A DNA stretch of 64,000 nucleotides from Flavobacterium sp. YJ01 (lineage in GTDB: Bacteria; Bacteroidota; Bacteroidia; Flavobacteriales; Flavobacteriaceae): positions 3,162,001 to 3,226,000 of the forward strand of contig NZ_CP119757.1 in NCBI RefSeq assembly GCF_029320955.1, in the 5' to 3' direction. Of this stretch, positions 1-9,521 are shown piece after piece. The notes under the pieces are model-generated. The model did not search any database, was not told the DNA's origin, and saw nothing but the letters and a program-made list of their open reading frames with translations. Numbering within the stretch: position 1 is the stretch's first letter; each line of letters starts with the position of its first letter. A program made the translations under genes and the position numbers.

Positions 1-550
1 TTGGAAAGCTGAACAAACAGTTGATGTTTGGGCATACTACAATAAAGCCGATGAGGTGGAACTTTTCGTAAACGGAAAATCTGTTGGAAAAAGAAGTAAA
101 AAAGGCGAAGATTTACACGTAATGTGGAGAATTCCTTTTGAAGCAGGAACTTTAAAAGCCATTTCTCGTAAAGGTGGAAAAGTGGTTTTAGAAAAAGAAA
201 TTAAAACAGCTGGAAATCCTTCGCAACTAAAATTAACTGCTGACAGAAGTACCATCAAAGCTGATAAAAATGATTTGTCTTTTGTAACCGTAGATATTTT
301 AGATGATAAAGGAACTTTGGCTCCAAATGCAAATAACGAAATTAATTTCTCTTTAAAAGGAAACGGAAAAATCGTAGGCGTTTGCAGTGGAGATCCAGTT
401 AGTCATGAATCGTATAAAGGAAATAAACATACCGCTTTGGCTGGAAAATGTTTGGTTATTGTACAATCAGGAGATAAATCGGGAAGATTGGAATTAACCG
501 CAAGTGCAAACGGATTGAAACAATCCACAATTGTAATTACAACAGAATAA
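1..550 (+). CDS. Glycoside hydrolase family 2 protein (beta-galactosidase type), C-terminal part
   Basis: The gene is cut by the left window edge; only its last about 180 codons are visible, reading in frame from base 2. The visible part starts inside a segment with VWAYYNKADEVELFVNGKS, typical of the DUF4982 domain near the C-terminus of Bacteroidota GH2 enzymes. It is followed by an Ig-like domain (about the last 95 residues, KLTADRSTIKADKNDLSFV onward). The catalytic GH2 barrel lies outside the window, so the substrate cannot be read here. GH2 members with this tail are usually beta-galactosidases, which would fit removal of galactose from xyloglucan side chains given the following genes. 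It is the first gene of an eight-gene co-directional series. Family assignment is good; substrate is inference. Confidence 0.75.
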   Translation, partial: WKAEQTVDVWAYYNKADEVELFVNGKSVGKRSKKGEDLHVMWRIPFEAGTLKAISRKGGKVVLEKEIKTAGNPSQLKLTADRSTIKADKNDLSFVTVDILDDKGTLAPNANNEINFSLKGNGKIVGVCSGDPVSHESYKGNKHTALAGKCLVIVQSGDKSGRLELTASANGLKQSTIVITTE

Positions 551-563
551 TAAGTTACGATCT

Positions 564-677
564 ATCCTAACAGGTTTCCAAAACCTGTTAGGTATCAATA
601 GATTTTTGAGGTATTAAAATATTTTTATTAAAGTATTAAAATAAAATACCTAACAGGTTTTGGAAACCTGTTAGGAT
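564..677. repeat. Paired-palindrome module, copy 1 (upstream of GH31)
   Basis: Two perfect palindromes with 12-bp arms CCTAACAGGTTT / AAACCTGTTAGG lie at 566-592 (spacer CCA) and 649-675 (spacer TGG), separated by 56 AT-rich bases. The second is the reverse complement of the first, so the block can also fold as one long hairpin. The GH31 start codon follows 27 nt later. Further copies are at 5.4 kb and 13.2 kb. Confidence 0.9.
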
Positions 678-702
678 AAACTAACATCTAGATTATTAAC
701 CA

Positions 703-3102
703 ATGAAAAACTCAAAACTAACCGCATTATTTTCTGCTCTTATGTTTGGATTTTTGGCAGTTCCAAATGCGAATGCGCAAATCCAAAATGCAGATGTATT
801 AAATGCACCAATAGATATCAGCAAAGATTTTCAGAACTATCTGAATACTTTTTATTTCGCAGACGAACTGGCTTCTTTTGATCCTGCAACGGGAAAAGGA
901 ACCATTAAATATTTGAGATACAATTATAAAACGCGTCAGGCTTTCAACAACATGATGATGAAACCTGATGTAGAAAAAGCAAACGAATTTCCAACAACAG
1001 AATACGCAGAATCTCCTGTTTTGCCATTCGAAATTCAGTTTGTATCAGATAGAACAGTTCGTATCAAAACGACTTCTGGTCCGCAGTTTCATCCGCAGAA
1101 AGAATCTTTAATGTTAGTCGATGGCGTTGCGCCAAATCATCCTGAATTATGGAAATACTCTAAAATCGAAGGCGGTCATAGTTACACAAGCAAACACGGA
1201 AGAGTTGAAATTTTGACAAAGCCTTGGCACGTAAAAATCTACGATGAAAAAGGAAAATTACTGACAAGTACACTTCACGATACCGACTTTAAAAATACAT
1301 ACACACCGACACTTCCGTTTTCTTACGTTCGCAGAAACAGCGATTATTCAAGAAGTATGGGCGCGGCTTTCAGTTTAGAACCAGATGAAAAAATATTTGG
1401 CTGTGGAGAATCATTCACACAATTCAACAAACGTGGACAAAAAGTAGTTCTATGGACGGATGACGCCAACGGAATTCAAAATGAAACGATGTACAAACCG
1501 ATTCCGTTTTACATGAGTAGTCGTGGTTACGGAGTTTTCATGCACCATTCAACACCAATTACAGTGGACTTTGGAAAATACTTTTCAAGTGCCAACGAAA
1601 TGTACATTGGAGATGACGAAGCCGATTTGTTTTTCTTTATCGGAGAACCAAAAGATATCTTAGATCAATACACGAATTTGACTGGAAAAGCGGCAATGCC
1701 ACCACTTTGGTCTTTCGGTTTTTGGATGAGCAGAATTACTTATTTCTCTGAAAAAGAAGGAAGAGAAGTAGCAAGGGATTTGCGTAAATACAAAATCCCA
1801 ACAGATGTTATTCACTTTGATACAGGTTGGTTTGATGTAGATTGGAGAAACAATTATGAGTTTGCAAAATCTCGTTTCCCAGACGCGACAAAAATGATGT
1901 CTGATTTAAAGAAAGACGGTTTCCAAGTTTGTCTTTGGCAATTGCCTTATTTCACGCCAAAGAATACATTGTTCCCTGAAATCATGGACAAAAATTTAGC
2001 GGTAAGAGATAGGAAAGGAAATCTTCCATACGAAGATGCTGTTTTAGATTTCTCAAACCCAGAAACGGTAACTTGGTACCAAGGAAAATTGAAAAAATTA
2101 TTTGATGAAGGCGTTGCGGTTTTCAAAGTAGATTTTGGAGAAGCTGCTCCGCCAGACGGAATTTACCATTCGGGAAGAACAGGTTTCTACGAGCATAATT
2201 TATATCCATTACGATACAACAAAGCAGTTGCAGAAATCACTCAAAAAGAAAAAGGATATACTTTAATCTGGGCAAGAAGTACTTGGGCAGGATCTCAGCG
2301 TTATCCTTTACATTGGGGAGGAGATTCTGAAACTACAAATGGAGCAATGTCTGCAGAATTACGCGGCGGACTTTCATTAGGTTTAAGCGGATTCAGTTTC
2401 TGGAGTCATGATGTTGGAGGTTTCGCAACTAAATCTCCTGAGAATATTTACAGAAGGTGGACACCATTCGGAATGTTGACTTCACACGTAAGAAGCCACG
2501 GAGAACCGCCTCGCGAACCTTGGTTGTACAGCAAAGATTTCTTGGAAGGATTTAGAAAAGCAGATAATATGCGTTACGAATTAATGCCATACATCTACGC
2601 TCAAGCAAAAGAAAGTTCTCAAAAAGGTTTACCAATGATGCGTGCTTTATTTGTAGAATATCCAAACGATCCGGGAGCTTGGTTAGTTGATAATCAATAT
2701 TTATTTGGTTCAAGTATGTTGGTTGCACCACTTTTTGAAGAGGTTGAAGAAAGAGATATTTATCTTCCAGAAGGAACTTGGATTGATTACCAAACTAAAA
2801 AAGTGTACCAAGCAGGTTGGCATAAAATTAAAGCGGGCGAAGTGCCGATTATCGTTTTAATCAAAGACGGAACTGCAATTCCACATATCGGTTTGGCGCA
2901 GTCTACAAAAGATATGGATTGGAGCAAATTAACATTAAAAGTGTATGCAAGCGACAAAACTACTTCGGCAACAGCCAAAGTATTTTTACCAAACGGTGAT
3001 GCAGTACAAGAAATAAAAGTGAACAAAACTGGAAACAATTTTGAAGTAGCTGCAAACCCATTAAACGGAAAAACCACTTTTAAAACAGAGTGGATTAAAT
3101 AA
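703..3102 (+). CDS. GH31 alpha-xylosidase / alpha-glucosidase, secreted
   Basis: A 799-residue protein with an N-terminal signal peptide ending near ANAQ (residues 1-26), so it is exported to the periplasm or beyond. The GH31 catalytic barrel occupies the middle of the protein. The motif KVDFGE gives the likely nucleophile Asp477, and HWGGDSE gives the likely acid/base Asp541; the KxDFGE form resembles YicI-type alpha-xylosidases. A GH31 C-terminal beta domain follows. The role proposed is removal of alpha-1,6-xylose from xyloglucan oligosaccharides, in keeping with the neighbouring GH5, GH3, GH2 and GH95 genes. The start is supported by the signal peptide. The upstream 5' region holds the paired-palindrome module. 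Alpha-glucosidase activity is the main alternative. Confidence 0.88.
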   Translation: MKNSKLTALFSALMFGFLAVPNANAQIQNADVLNAPIDISKDFQNYLNTFYFADELASFDPATGKGTIKYLRYNYKTRQAFNNMMMKPDVEKANEFPTTEYAESPVLPFEIQFVSDRTVRIKTTSGPQFHPQKESLMLVDGVAPNHPELWKYSKIEGGHSYTSKHGRVEILTKPWHVKIYDEKGKLLTSTLHDTDFKNTYTPTLPFSYVRRNSDYSRSMGAAFSLEPDEKIFGCGESFTQFNKRGQKVVLWTDDANGIQNETMYKPIPFYMSSRGYGVFMHHSTPITVDFGKYFSSANEMYIGDDEADLFFFIGEPKDILDQYTNLTGKAAMPPLWSFGFWMSRITYFSEKEGREVARDLRKYKIPTDVIHFDTGWFDVDWRNNYEFAKSRFPDATKMMSDLKKDGFQVCLWQLPYFTPKNTLFPEIMDKNLAVRDRKGNLPYEDAVLDFSNPETVTWYQGKLKKLFDEGVAVFKVDFGEAAPPDGIYHSGRTGFYEHNLYPLRYNKAVAEITQKEKGYTLIWARSTWAGSQRYPLHWGGDSETTNGAMSAELRGGLSLGLSGFSFWSHDVGGFATKSPENIYRRWTPFGMLTSHVRSHGEPPREPWLYSKDFLEGFRKADNMRYELMPYIYAQAKESSQKGLPMMRALFVEYPNDPGAWLVDNQYLFGSSMLVAPLFEEVEERDIYLPEGTWIDYQTKKVYQAGWHKIKAGEVPIIVLIKDGTAIPHIGLAQSTKDMDWSKLTLKVYASDKTTSATAKVFLPNGDAVQEIKVNKTGNNFEVAANPLNGKTTFKTEWIK

Positions 3103-3107
3103 AAAAA

Positions 3108-3340
3108 GTTAGCCAAGAATTGCATGAATTAGCACAAATTTAATTCGTGGAAATTCGTGGAATTCGTGGCAAAAAAATAAAAAATATTTAAACACATAGA
3201 AACATAGGTTTTTGTTTGTGAATAAAAGGAAAATGGAAAGAAACTAGTTTCTCACACATAGCTATGTGAATTTAAACAAGTGAAACGCCTTTTTTGAAGC
3301 TTCCAAAGAACTATGATTCTATGTGTTTAAAAAATATAGC
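3108..3340. repeat. Intergenic imperfect inverted repeats between GH31 and GH97
   Basis: The 272-base gap holds two word-like palindromic blocks. The first (3108-3172) contains GCCAAGAATT facing repeated AATTCGTGG units. The second has outer arms TAAACACATAGAAACATAG (about 3189-3207) and a match to its reverse complement near 3311-3330, with an inner palindrome CACATAGCTATGTG at 3254-3267. They could form hairpins in the GH31-GH97 transcript. No small gene is evident. Confidence 0.6.
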
Positions 3341-3374
3341 CAGCATTTAGGCAAAAAATATAATTCCAAAAAAC

Positions 3375-5381
3375 ATGAAAAACTATCTAATTCTCCCAGC
3401 CATATTGTTTTCGATGACAATAGGCTACAGTCAAAAAACGAAAAACGCTTACGAATTGGCATCGCCCAACGGAAAAAACAAAATCAAATTTGAGCTGGTA
3501 AAAAATGCTCCAAAATATGCCGTTTCTCACGGAAAAACAGAAGTGATTTCGCCATCAGAAATGGGATTTGTATTGAAAGGAAATGAAGACTTAAGTTCAA
3601 ACTTTGAAATAAAAGGAGCAAAAACTTCAACTTTTGACGAAACTTGGGAACAAGTTTGGGGAGAAAAGAAAAATATTAGAAATCACTACAATCAATTAGT
3701 AGTTGATTTACAGCAAAAGACTGGAAATAAAAGAAAATTACAAATTCAGTTTCGTGCTTTCGATGACGGAGTTGCTTTTAGATACGTTTATCCAAAACAA
3801 AATGTAAAAGACAGTATTTTCATTACAGACGAAAAAACGACTTTCAATTTAAAAGAAGACGGGAAAGCGTGGTGGATTCCAGCCAACAGAGAAAACCGTG
3901 ACGAATATCTTTTCAAAGATGCGCCGGTAAGCACTTTGGATACCGTTTTGACTCCATTAACAATCGAAAGCAAAAGCGGATTAGCCTTAAGTTTCCACGA
4001 AGCAAACTTGATCGATTTTGCAAGTATGACTTTGGTGAACAATAAAGGAACAGAATTAAAATCAGATTTAGTGCCTTGGCCTGATGGAGTAAAAGTTCGT
4101 GTAAAAGACTCGTTTACTTCTTCTTGGAGAACACTTCAAATTGGAGAAAATCCAGGTGAATTGATTACTTCTTACTTGGTTTTAAACTTAAACGAACCAA
4201 ACAAATTAAAAAATACAAACAGCTATTTCAAACCGTATAAATATTTAGGAATTTGGTGGGGAATGCACATTGGAAAATATACTTTTTGGGAAAGCGACAA
4301 ACAAGGTGCAACAACCAAAAATGCTGAAACCTATATCGACTTTACAGCAAAAGAAGGTTTCAACCATTTATTGATCGAAGGATGGAATAAAGGATGGACA
4401 CCGGGTTGGTATGAAAACCGTATGCACATGTTCAGTTTTACAAAAAGCGCAGACAATTTCGATTTAGAAAAAGTAGTGGAATACGGAAAGAAAAAGAACA
4501 TCGAATTAATCGGTTACCACGAAACAGGTTCAAACTTAATCAACTATTTAAAAGAAGTTGACGAAGGTTTTGCTTTATATAAAAAACTTGGAATTCATAC
4601 CGTGAAAATCGGTCACGTAGGTTCTAAATTGAATATGAAACAAATGCACTTCGGGCAATTTGGAGTAAATTATTTCAGATACATTTTAGAAAAAGCAGCG
4701 CAATATGATTTAGCGGTTTTATACCACGAATCAATAAAAGATACGGGAGAAAGAAGAACTTTCCCAAACATGGTTTCGAGAGAAGCAGCTCGCGGACAAG
4801 AGTATAACGCTTGGAGCGAAGGAAATCCACCAAATCACTTAACGATTATTCCGTTTACAAGATTGCTTTCTGGACCAATGGATTTCACGCCTGGAATTTT
4901 TGATGTTGAAGTAAAACAAGGTTATCCAGGAAAAAGAATTCAAGGAACAGTTGGACAGCAATTGGCATTGTATGTTACGATTTATTCTCCAATCCAGATG
5001 TTGGCCGATCTCCCAGAAAATTACGAAGGAAAACCAGCTTTACAATTCTTAAAAGATGTTCCAACAGATTGGGAAGACACTAAAATCTTAGAAGGAAAAA
5101 TTGGCGAATATATCACAACAGCAAGAAAAGACAGAAATAACGCAGACTGGTATTTAGGAACTTTGACAAATGAAAAACCAAGAAACGTAGAAGTTTCATT
5201 ATCATTCTTAGATCCAAGTGCAACTTACGAAGCTCAGATTTATGTAGATGCTGAAGGAACAGATCAAACGCACAATCCAGAAGCAGTGGCAATTTCGAAG
5301 AAAATCGTAAAAGCTTCAGATAAATTAAAACTGAAATTAGGCGGAGCTGGCGGTGGAGCAGTGAGATTCAAAAAAATATAA
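3375..5381 (+). CDS. GH97 inverting alpha-glucosidase (SusB-like), secreted
   Basis: A 668-residue protein with a signal peptide (first about 20 residues, ending SYSQ). The N-terminal beta-sandwich, central barrel and C-terminal domain follow the GH97 layout. The glutamates that correspond by motif and spacing to SusB Glu439, Glu508 and Glu532 are present as Glu383 (YHETGS), Glu452 (YHESIK) and Glu476 (RGQEYN). The retaining-type nucleophile Asp is absent: the matching strand reads VKIGHVG, as in SusB VKSGYVG. This points to the inverting, calcium-using alpha-glucosidase subgroup rather than GH97 alpha-galactosidases. Its presence beside xyloglucan-type enzymes is slightly odd, since xyloglucan has no alpha-glucose; it may serve a co-occurring alpha-glucan or have another specificity. 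Confidence 0.9.
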   Translation: MKNYLILPAILFSMTIGYSQKTKNAYELASPNGKNKIKFELVKNAPKYAVSHGKTEVISPSEMGFVLKGNEDLSSNFEIKGAKTSTFDETWEQVWGEKKNIRNHYNQLVVDLQQKTGNKRKLQIQFRAFDDGVAFRYVYPKQNVKDSIFITDEKTTFNLKEDGKAWWIPANRENRDEYLFKDAPVSTLDTVLTPLTIESKSGLALSFHEANLIDFASMTLVNNKGTELKSDLVPWPDGVKVRVKDSFTSSWRTLQIGENPGELITSYLVLNLNEPNKLKNTNSYFKPYKYLGIWWGMHIGKYTFWESDKQGATTKNAETYIDFTAKEGFNHLLIEGWNKGWTPGWYENRMHMFSFTKSADNFDLEKVVEYGKKKNIELIGYHETGSNLINYLKEVDEGFALYKKLGIHTVKIGHVGSKLNMKQMHFGQFGVNYFRYILEKAAQYDLAVLYHESIKDTGERRTFPNMVSREAARGQEYNAWSEGNPPNHLTIIPFTRLLSGPMDFTPGIFDVEVKQGYPGKRIQGTVGQQLALYVTIYSPIQMLADLPENYEGKPALQFLKDVPTDWEDTKILEGKIGEYITTARKDRNNADWYLGTLTNEKPRNVEVSLSFLDPSATYEAQIYVDAEGTDQTHNPEAVAISKKIVKASDKLKLKLGGAGGGAVRFKKI

Positions 5382-5395
5382 TTATTGGTTTTAAT

Positions 5396-5506
5396 ATCCT
5401 AACAGGTTTCCAAAACCTGTTAGGTATCAAATATCAAGTCACAATAATCAAATTATTAGATTGAGTAAAATAAATACCTAACAGGTTTTGGAAACCTGTT
5501 AGGATA
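5396..5506. repeat. Paired-palindrome module, copy 2 (upstream of GH39)
   Basis: Same architecture as copy 1: CCTAACAGGTTT / AAACCTGTTAGG palindromes at 5398-5424 (spacer CCA) and 5477-5503 (spacer TGG), separated by 52 AT-rich bases. The GH39 start codon is 22 nt after the second palindrome. The AT-rich centre is not conserved with copy 1. Confidence 0.9.
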
Positions 5507-5525
5507 ACAAAAAACACATTTTCAG

Positions 5526-7091
5526 ATGAAAAGAATTTTTATACTCCTAGTTTTAATTCATTCAATCCAAATCATTGGACAAACCGCTGAAAACAGAATA
5601 ATCAAAGTAGATTTCAAAAAAGAAGCAGGAAAATTAAACACCATGTTTAAAGAATGCATCGGCGCAGGAAGAGCAAACGAAGGTTTGAGAGCCGACTGGC
5701 AGCAACAATTGGCATTGGTGAAAAAAGAATGCGATTTTAAATACATCCGTTTTCACGGTTTATTGTCTGATGATATGGCCGTTTATCGCGAAGACGAAAA
5801 AGGAAATCCAGAATACAATTATCAATATGTAGATGTTTTGTTCGATTATATTGTTAGTCTGAAAATGAAGCCGTTTGTGGAATTAGGTTTTATGCCGAAT
5901 GCATTGGCAAGCGGAAAAGAAACTATTTTTTGGTGGAAAGGAAACGTAACGCCTCCAAAAGATTATAAAAAATGGGAAGATTTAATTCGAAATTTGACTC
6001 AGCATTTTAAGGAACGTTACGGAGACGAAGAAGTAAAAACGTGGTATTTTGAAGTTTGGAACGAACCGAATTTATCACCAGGTTTTTGGACAGGAACGCA
6101 AGCAGATTATTTTAAATTATACGATTACGCAGCTCGTGGCGTAAAAGCCGTAAATCCTACATACAAAGTCGGCGGTCCAGCAACGGCAGGAGCAGCATGG
6201 GTTCCTGAAACAATTGATTTTTGTGTGAAAAACAATGTTCCAATGGATTTTGTTTCGACACATACTTACGGAGTGAAACACGGATATCTGGACGAATTTG
6301 GAACTTCGGGAACTATCTTAAGTCGGGATGAATTCGGCGTAAGCGGCGATATTTTAAATTCAAGAAAACAAATTGCAGCTTCAGCAAAACCGAATTTAGA
6401 ATTGCATTATACGGAATGGAGTACATCTTATACGCCAGCAGATCCAATTCACGACAGTTATCATTCGGCAGCGTATATTCTGCAAAAAATAAAACAAGTT
6501 GGCAATGCTGCAAACTCTATGTCATATTGGGTTTTCACGGATATTTTTGAAGAAGCAGGACCAAGATTTACGCCTTTTCACGGTGGTTTCGGATTATTGA
6601 ATACACAGGGAATTAAAAAGCCAGCTTATTTCTCTTATTATTTAATGAATAAATTAGGAGAAACAGAACTTCAAAACAGCGATAAAGCTTCTTGGACTTG
6701 CAAAAATGCAAAAGGTGATGTACAAGTTTTATTGTGGGATTTTACCAATACACATCCAGGCGATAAAGAATTGAATCAAACGTATTACATAAAAGATCTT
6801 CCATCAAAAGAAAAAGGAAAAGTAAAAGTGGAGATTGACGGAATTCAAAAAGGAAAATACCTTTTAGAAATTTACAAAGTAGGTTATAGAGTGAACGACG
6901 CTTACGCGGATTATCTTGCGATGAAAAAGCCGAGTCAGTTAACACGTGAACAAGTCAATTCTATAAAAGAGAAAAATAACGGCGCGCCAATTTCGACAGA
7001 AAAAATTACAATTGACGCAAAAGGAACTTTCAGCAGAGAATTCAAAATCAACGAAAATGACGTTGTTATGCTGAATTTAATCAAACAATAA
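5526..7091 (+). CDS. GH39 family glycosidase (beta-xylosidase type), secreted
   Basis: A 521-residue protein with a signal peptide (about residues 1-18, ending IIGQ). The barrel carries the GH39 signature VWNEPN with the likely acid/base Glu180, and HYTEWS with the likely nucleophile Glu297. A C-terminal beta domain follows. GH39 enzymes of this type are mostly beta-xylosidases; the substrate here is inferred. Around residues 252-276 the sequence reads DEFGTSGTIL then DEFGVSGDIL, an apparent short tandem duplication in a loop between the two catalytic motifs. It lies between GH97 and GH3 in the same direction and is probably co-transcribed, but a paired-palindrome module separates it from GH97. 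Confidence 0.85.
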   Translation: MKRIFILLVLIHSIQIIGQTAENRIIKVDFKKEAGKLNTMFKECIGAGRANEGLRADWQQQLALVKKECDFKYIRFHGLLSDDMAVYREDEKGNPEYNYQYVDVLFDYIVSLKMKPFVELGFMPNALASGKETIFWWKGNVTPPKDYKKWEDLIRNLTQHFKERYGDEEVKTWYFEVWNEPNLSPGFWTGTQADYFKLYDYAARGVKAVNPTYKVGGPATAGAAWVPETIDFCVKNNVPMDFVSTHTYGVKHGYLDEFGTSGTILSRDEFGVSGDILNSRKQIAASAKPNLELHYTEWSTSYTPADPIHDSYHSAAYILQKIKQVGNAANSMSYWVFTDIFEEAGPRFTPFHGGFGLLNTQGIKKPAYFSYYLMNKLGETELQNSDKASWTCKNAKGDVQVLLWDFTNTHPGDKELNQTYYIKDLPSKEKGKVKVEIDGIQKGKYLLEIYKVGYRVNDAYADYLAMKKPSQLTREQVNSIKEKNNGAPISTEKITIDAKGTFSREFKINENDVVMLNLIKQ

Positions 7092-7187
7092 TTGAGAGAA
7101 AACCACAAACATAAAAATAGTATTAACGGTATTTAAAGAGAATTTGTGAGGCTCAGAATCTTTAAATCAAAAAACACCTAACTATCT

Positions 7188-9425
7188 ATGAAAAACAAAA
7201 TGATATTCCTTTCGGCAGCCCTTGTTTTTGCATTGTTTACTTCTTGTAAAAACGATGCACAGACATTAGCTTCAAATTCGGCGGAAACTGAAGAATACGT
7301 TGGAAAAGAAATAAGCACAGATCATGACGCCGAAATCGACAAATTGATTTCGCAGATGACATTAGAAGAAAAAATCGGAATGCTCCACGGAAACAGCATG
7401 TTTGCCAATGCAGGCGTTAAACGTTTAGGAATTCCAGAATTAAAAATGGCCGATGGTCCGTTGGGAGTTCGTGAAGAAATTTCAAGAGACAATTGGGCTC
7501 CAGCAGGATGGACAAACGATTTTGCTACTTATTATCCAGCAGGCGGCGCTTTGGCAGCAACTTGGAACGCAGAAATGGCACATACTTTCGGAACCAGTTT
7601 AGGAGAAGAGTTACGTGCAAGAGACAAAGACATGTTGCTTTCGCCAGCCATCAATATGGTAAGAACACCGCTTGGAGGAAGAACGTACGAATACATGTCG
7701 GAAGATCCGTTTTTGAACAAAAAAATCGCAGTGCCTTTGGTTGTTGGTTTACAAGAAAAAGATGTAATGGCATGCGTAAAACATTACGCAGCAAACAATC
7801 AGGAAACGAATCGTGATTTTGTAGATGTACAAATTGACGAACGTACACTTCGCGAAATTTATCTTCCAGCTTTTGAAGCTACTGTAAAAGAAGCAAAAGC
7901 ATACAGTATCATGGGAGCTTACAATAAATTTAGAGGTGAATATTTATGTGAAAACGATTATATGCTGAATAAAATCCTTCGTGACGAATGGGGATTTAAA
8001 GGAATCGTAGTTTCTGACTGGGCTGCGGTTCATTCTACAGCAAAATCTTTGAAAAATGGTTTGGATATTGAAATGGGAACACCAAAACCGTTCAATGAAT
8101 TTTTCTTAGCCGATAAATTAATCGCTGCCGTTAAATCTGGAGAAGTTTCAGAAAAAGAAATTGATCTGCATGTAAAACGCATTTTAAGAACATTATTTCA
8201 GGTAAAAGCAATGGGCGGCGGAACACGTACAAAAGGAAGCATCGCAACCGAAGCACATTACCAAGACGCTTACAAAATTGCGGCAGAAGCAATTGTATTG
8301 TTGAAAAACGAAAATAGTGCATTGCCATTAAAACTAGACGGAGTTAAATCTATCGCTGTTATTGGAAACAACGCAACAAAGAAAAACGCTCTTGGCGGAT
8401 TTGGAGCCGGAGTAAAAACAAAAAGAGAAGTTACGCCTCTTGAAGGTCTTAAAAACAGACTTCCTTCAACAGTTAAAATCAATTATGCTGAAGGATATTT
8501 GGAACGTTACGATAAAAAGAACAGAGGAAACTTAGGAAATATTACGGCTAATGGTCCAGTTACAATTGATGAATTAGATCCGGCAAAAGTACAAGAAGCT
8601 GTTGATGCAGCTAAAAACTCAGATGTTGCCATCATTTTTGCAGGTTCAAACCGTGATTATGAAACAGAAGCTTCAGACCGCAGAGATTTACATTTGCCTT
8701 TTGGACAAGAAGAATTAATTAGAAAAGTAACCGCTGCAAATCCTAAAACAATTGTAGTTATGATTGCGGGCGCTCCGTTTGATATTAACGAAGTAAGCCA
8801 AAAATCTTCTGCTTTAGTTTGGAGCTGGTTCAACGGTTCTGAAGGTGGAAATGCTTTGGCTGATGTTATTTTAGGAAAAGTAAATCCGTCAGGAAAATTA
8901 CCTTGGACAATGCCTAAACAGTTGAAAGATTCTCCTGCACACGCAACAAATAGTTTTCCTGGAGACAAAGCGGTAAATTATGCTGAAGGAATCTTAATTG
9001 GATACCGTTGGTTTGACACGAAAAACGTAGCGCCATTATATCCTTTCGGTTACGGATTATCATACACAACATTTGCGCTTGATAATGCCAAAGCAAATAA
9101 AGATTCATACGCTCAAAACGATGTAATCGAAGTTACAGTTGACGTTAAAAACACAGGAAAAGTAGACGGAAAAGAAGTAATTCAATTATACACTTCAAAA
9201 TCAGATTCTAAGATTACACGTGCAGCACAAGAATTAAAAGGTTTCAAAAAAGTTGCTGTTAAAGCTGGAAGTTCAGAAAAAATAACGATTAAAGTTCCTG
9301 TAAAAGAATTGGCATATTATGATGTTGCTTCTAAAAAATGGGCAGTTGAACCAGGAAAATATACTTTAAAAGTAGGAACTTCTTCTAGAGACATCAAAAA
9401 AGAAATTCAGATAACAGTTAAATAA
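7188..9425 (+). CDS. GH3 beta-glucosidase, lipoprotein
   Basis: A 745-residue protein with a lipoprotein signal (LFTSC, lipid-bearing Cys about residue 20), so it is expected to be membrane-anchored. The GH3 N-terminal barrel includes KHYAANNQE and the nucleophile motif VVSDWAAV with Asp277. The C-terminal sandwich domain and a fibronectin III-like domain (about residues 650-740) complete the standard GH3 three-domain form. It would release glucose from the non-reducing end of cello- or xyloglucan oligosaccharides after side chains are removed. A strong hairpin terminator follows the stop codon, so the next gene may have reduced or separate transcription. Confidence 0.92.
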   Translation: MKNKMIFLSAALVFALFTSCKNDAQTLASNSAETEEYVGKEISTDHDAEIDKLISQMTLEEKIGMLHGNSMFANAGVKRLGIPELKMADGPLGVREEISRDNWAPAGWTNDFATYYPAGGALAATWNAEMAHTFGTSLGEELRARDKDMLLSPAINMVRTPLGGRTYEYMSEDPFLNKKIAVPLVVGLQEKDVMACVKHYAANNQETNRDFVDVQIDERTLREIYLPAFEATVKEAKAYSIMGAYNKFRGEYLCENDYMLNKILRDEWGFKGIVVSDWAAVHSTAKSLKNGLDIEMGTPKPFNEFFLADKLIAAVKSGEVSEKEIDLHVKRILRTLFQVKAMGGGTRTKGSIATEAHYQDAYKIAAEAIVLLKNENSALPLKLDGVKSIAVIGNNATKKNALGGFGAGVKTKREVTPLEGLKNRLPSTVKINYAEGYLERYDKKNRGNLGNITANGPVTIDELDPAKVQEAVDAAKNSDVAIIFAGSNRDYETEASDRRDLHLPFGQEELIRKVTAANPKTIVVMIAGAPFDINEVSQKSSALVWSWFNGSEGGNALADVILGKVNPSGKLPWTMPKQLKDSPAHATNSFPGDKAVNYAEGILIGYRWFDTKNVAPLYPFGYGLSYTTFALDNAKANKDSYAQNDVIEVTVDVKNTGKVDGKEVIQLYTSKSDSKITRAAQELKGFKKVAVKAGSSEKITIKVPVKELAYYDVASKKWAVEPGKYTLKVGTSSRDIKKEIQITVK

Positions 9426-9454
9426 ATTGTTATTGCTATAAAATAACCAAACTC

Positions 9455-9489
9455 TCAACGCCAGCCCATAAAAAGCTGGCGTTGATTTT
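9455..9489 (+). terminator. Rho-independent terminator after GH3
   Basis: An 11-bp perfect stem TCAACGCCAGC / GCTGGCGTTGA (455-465 with 475-485 of this kilobase) and a 9-base loop are followed by a short T run. It sits 30 bases after the GH3 stop and 33 before the GH5 start, so it divides the glycosidase series. Confidence 0.8.
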
Positions 9490-9521
9490 AAAAAACTTAC
9501 ACTTAACTTAAACCAAACCAA

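Noticed and set aside
564..677. Paired palindrome as a simple terminator of the GH2 gene
   Set aside because: No T run follows either palindrome, and the same pair is always placed just before a start codon.
8657..8968. A 103-codon minus-strand frame inside the GH3 gene
   Set aside because: The + strand GH3 protein has all family motifs over this region; the other frame is a shadow.
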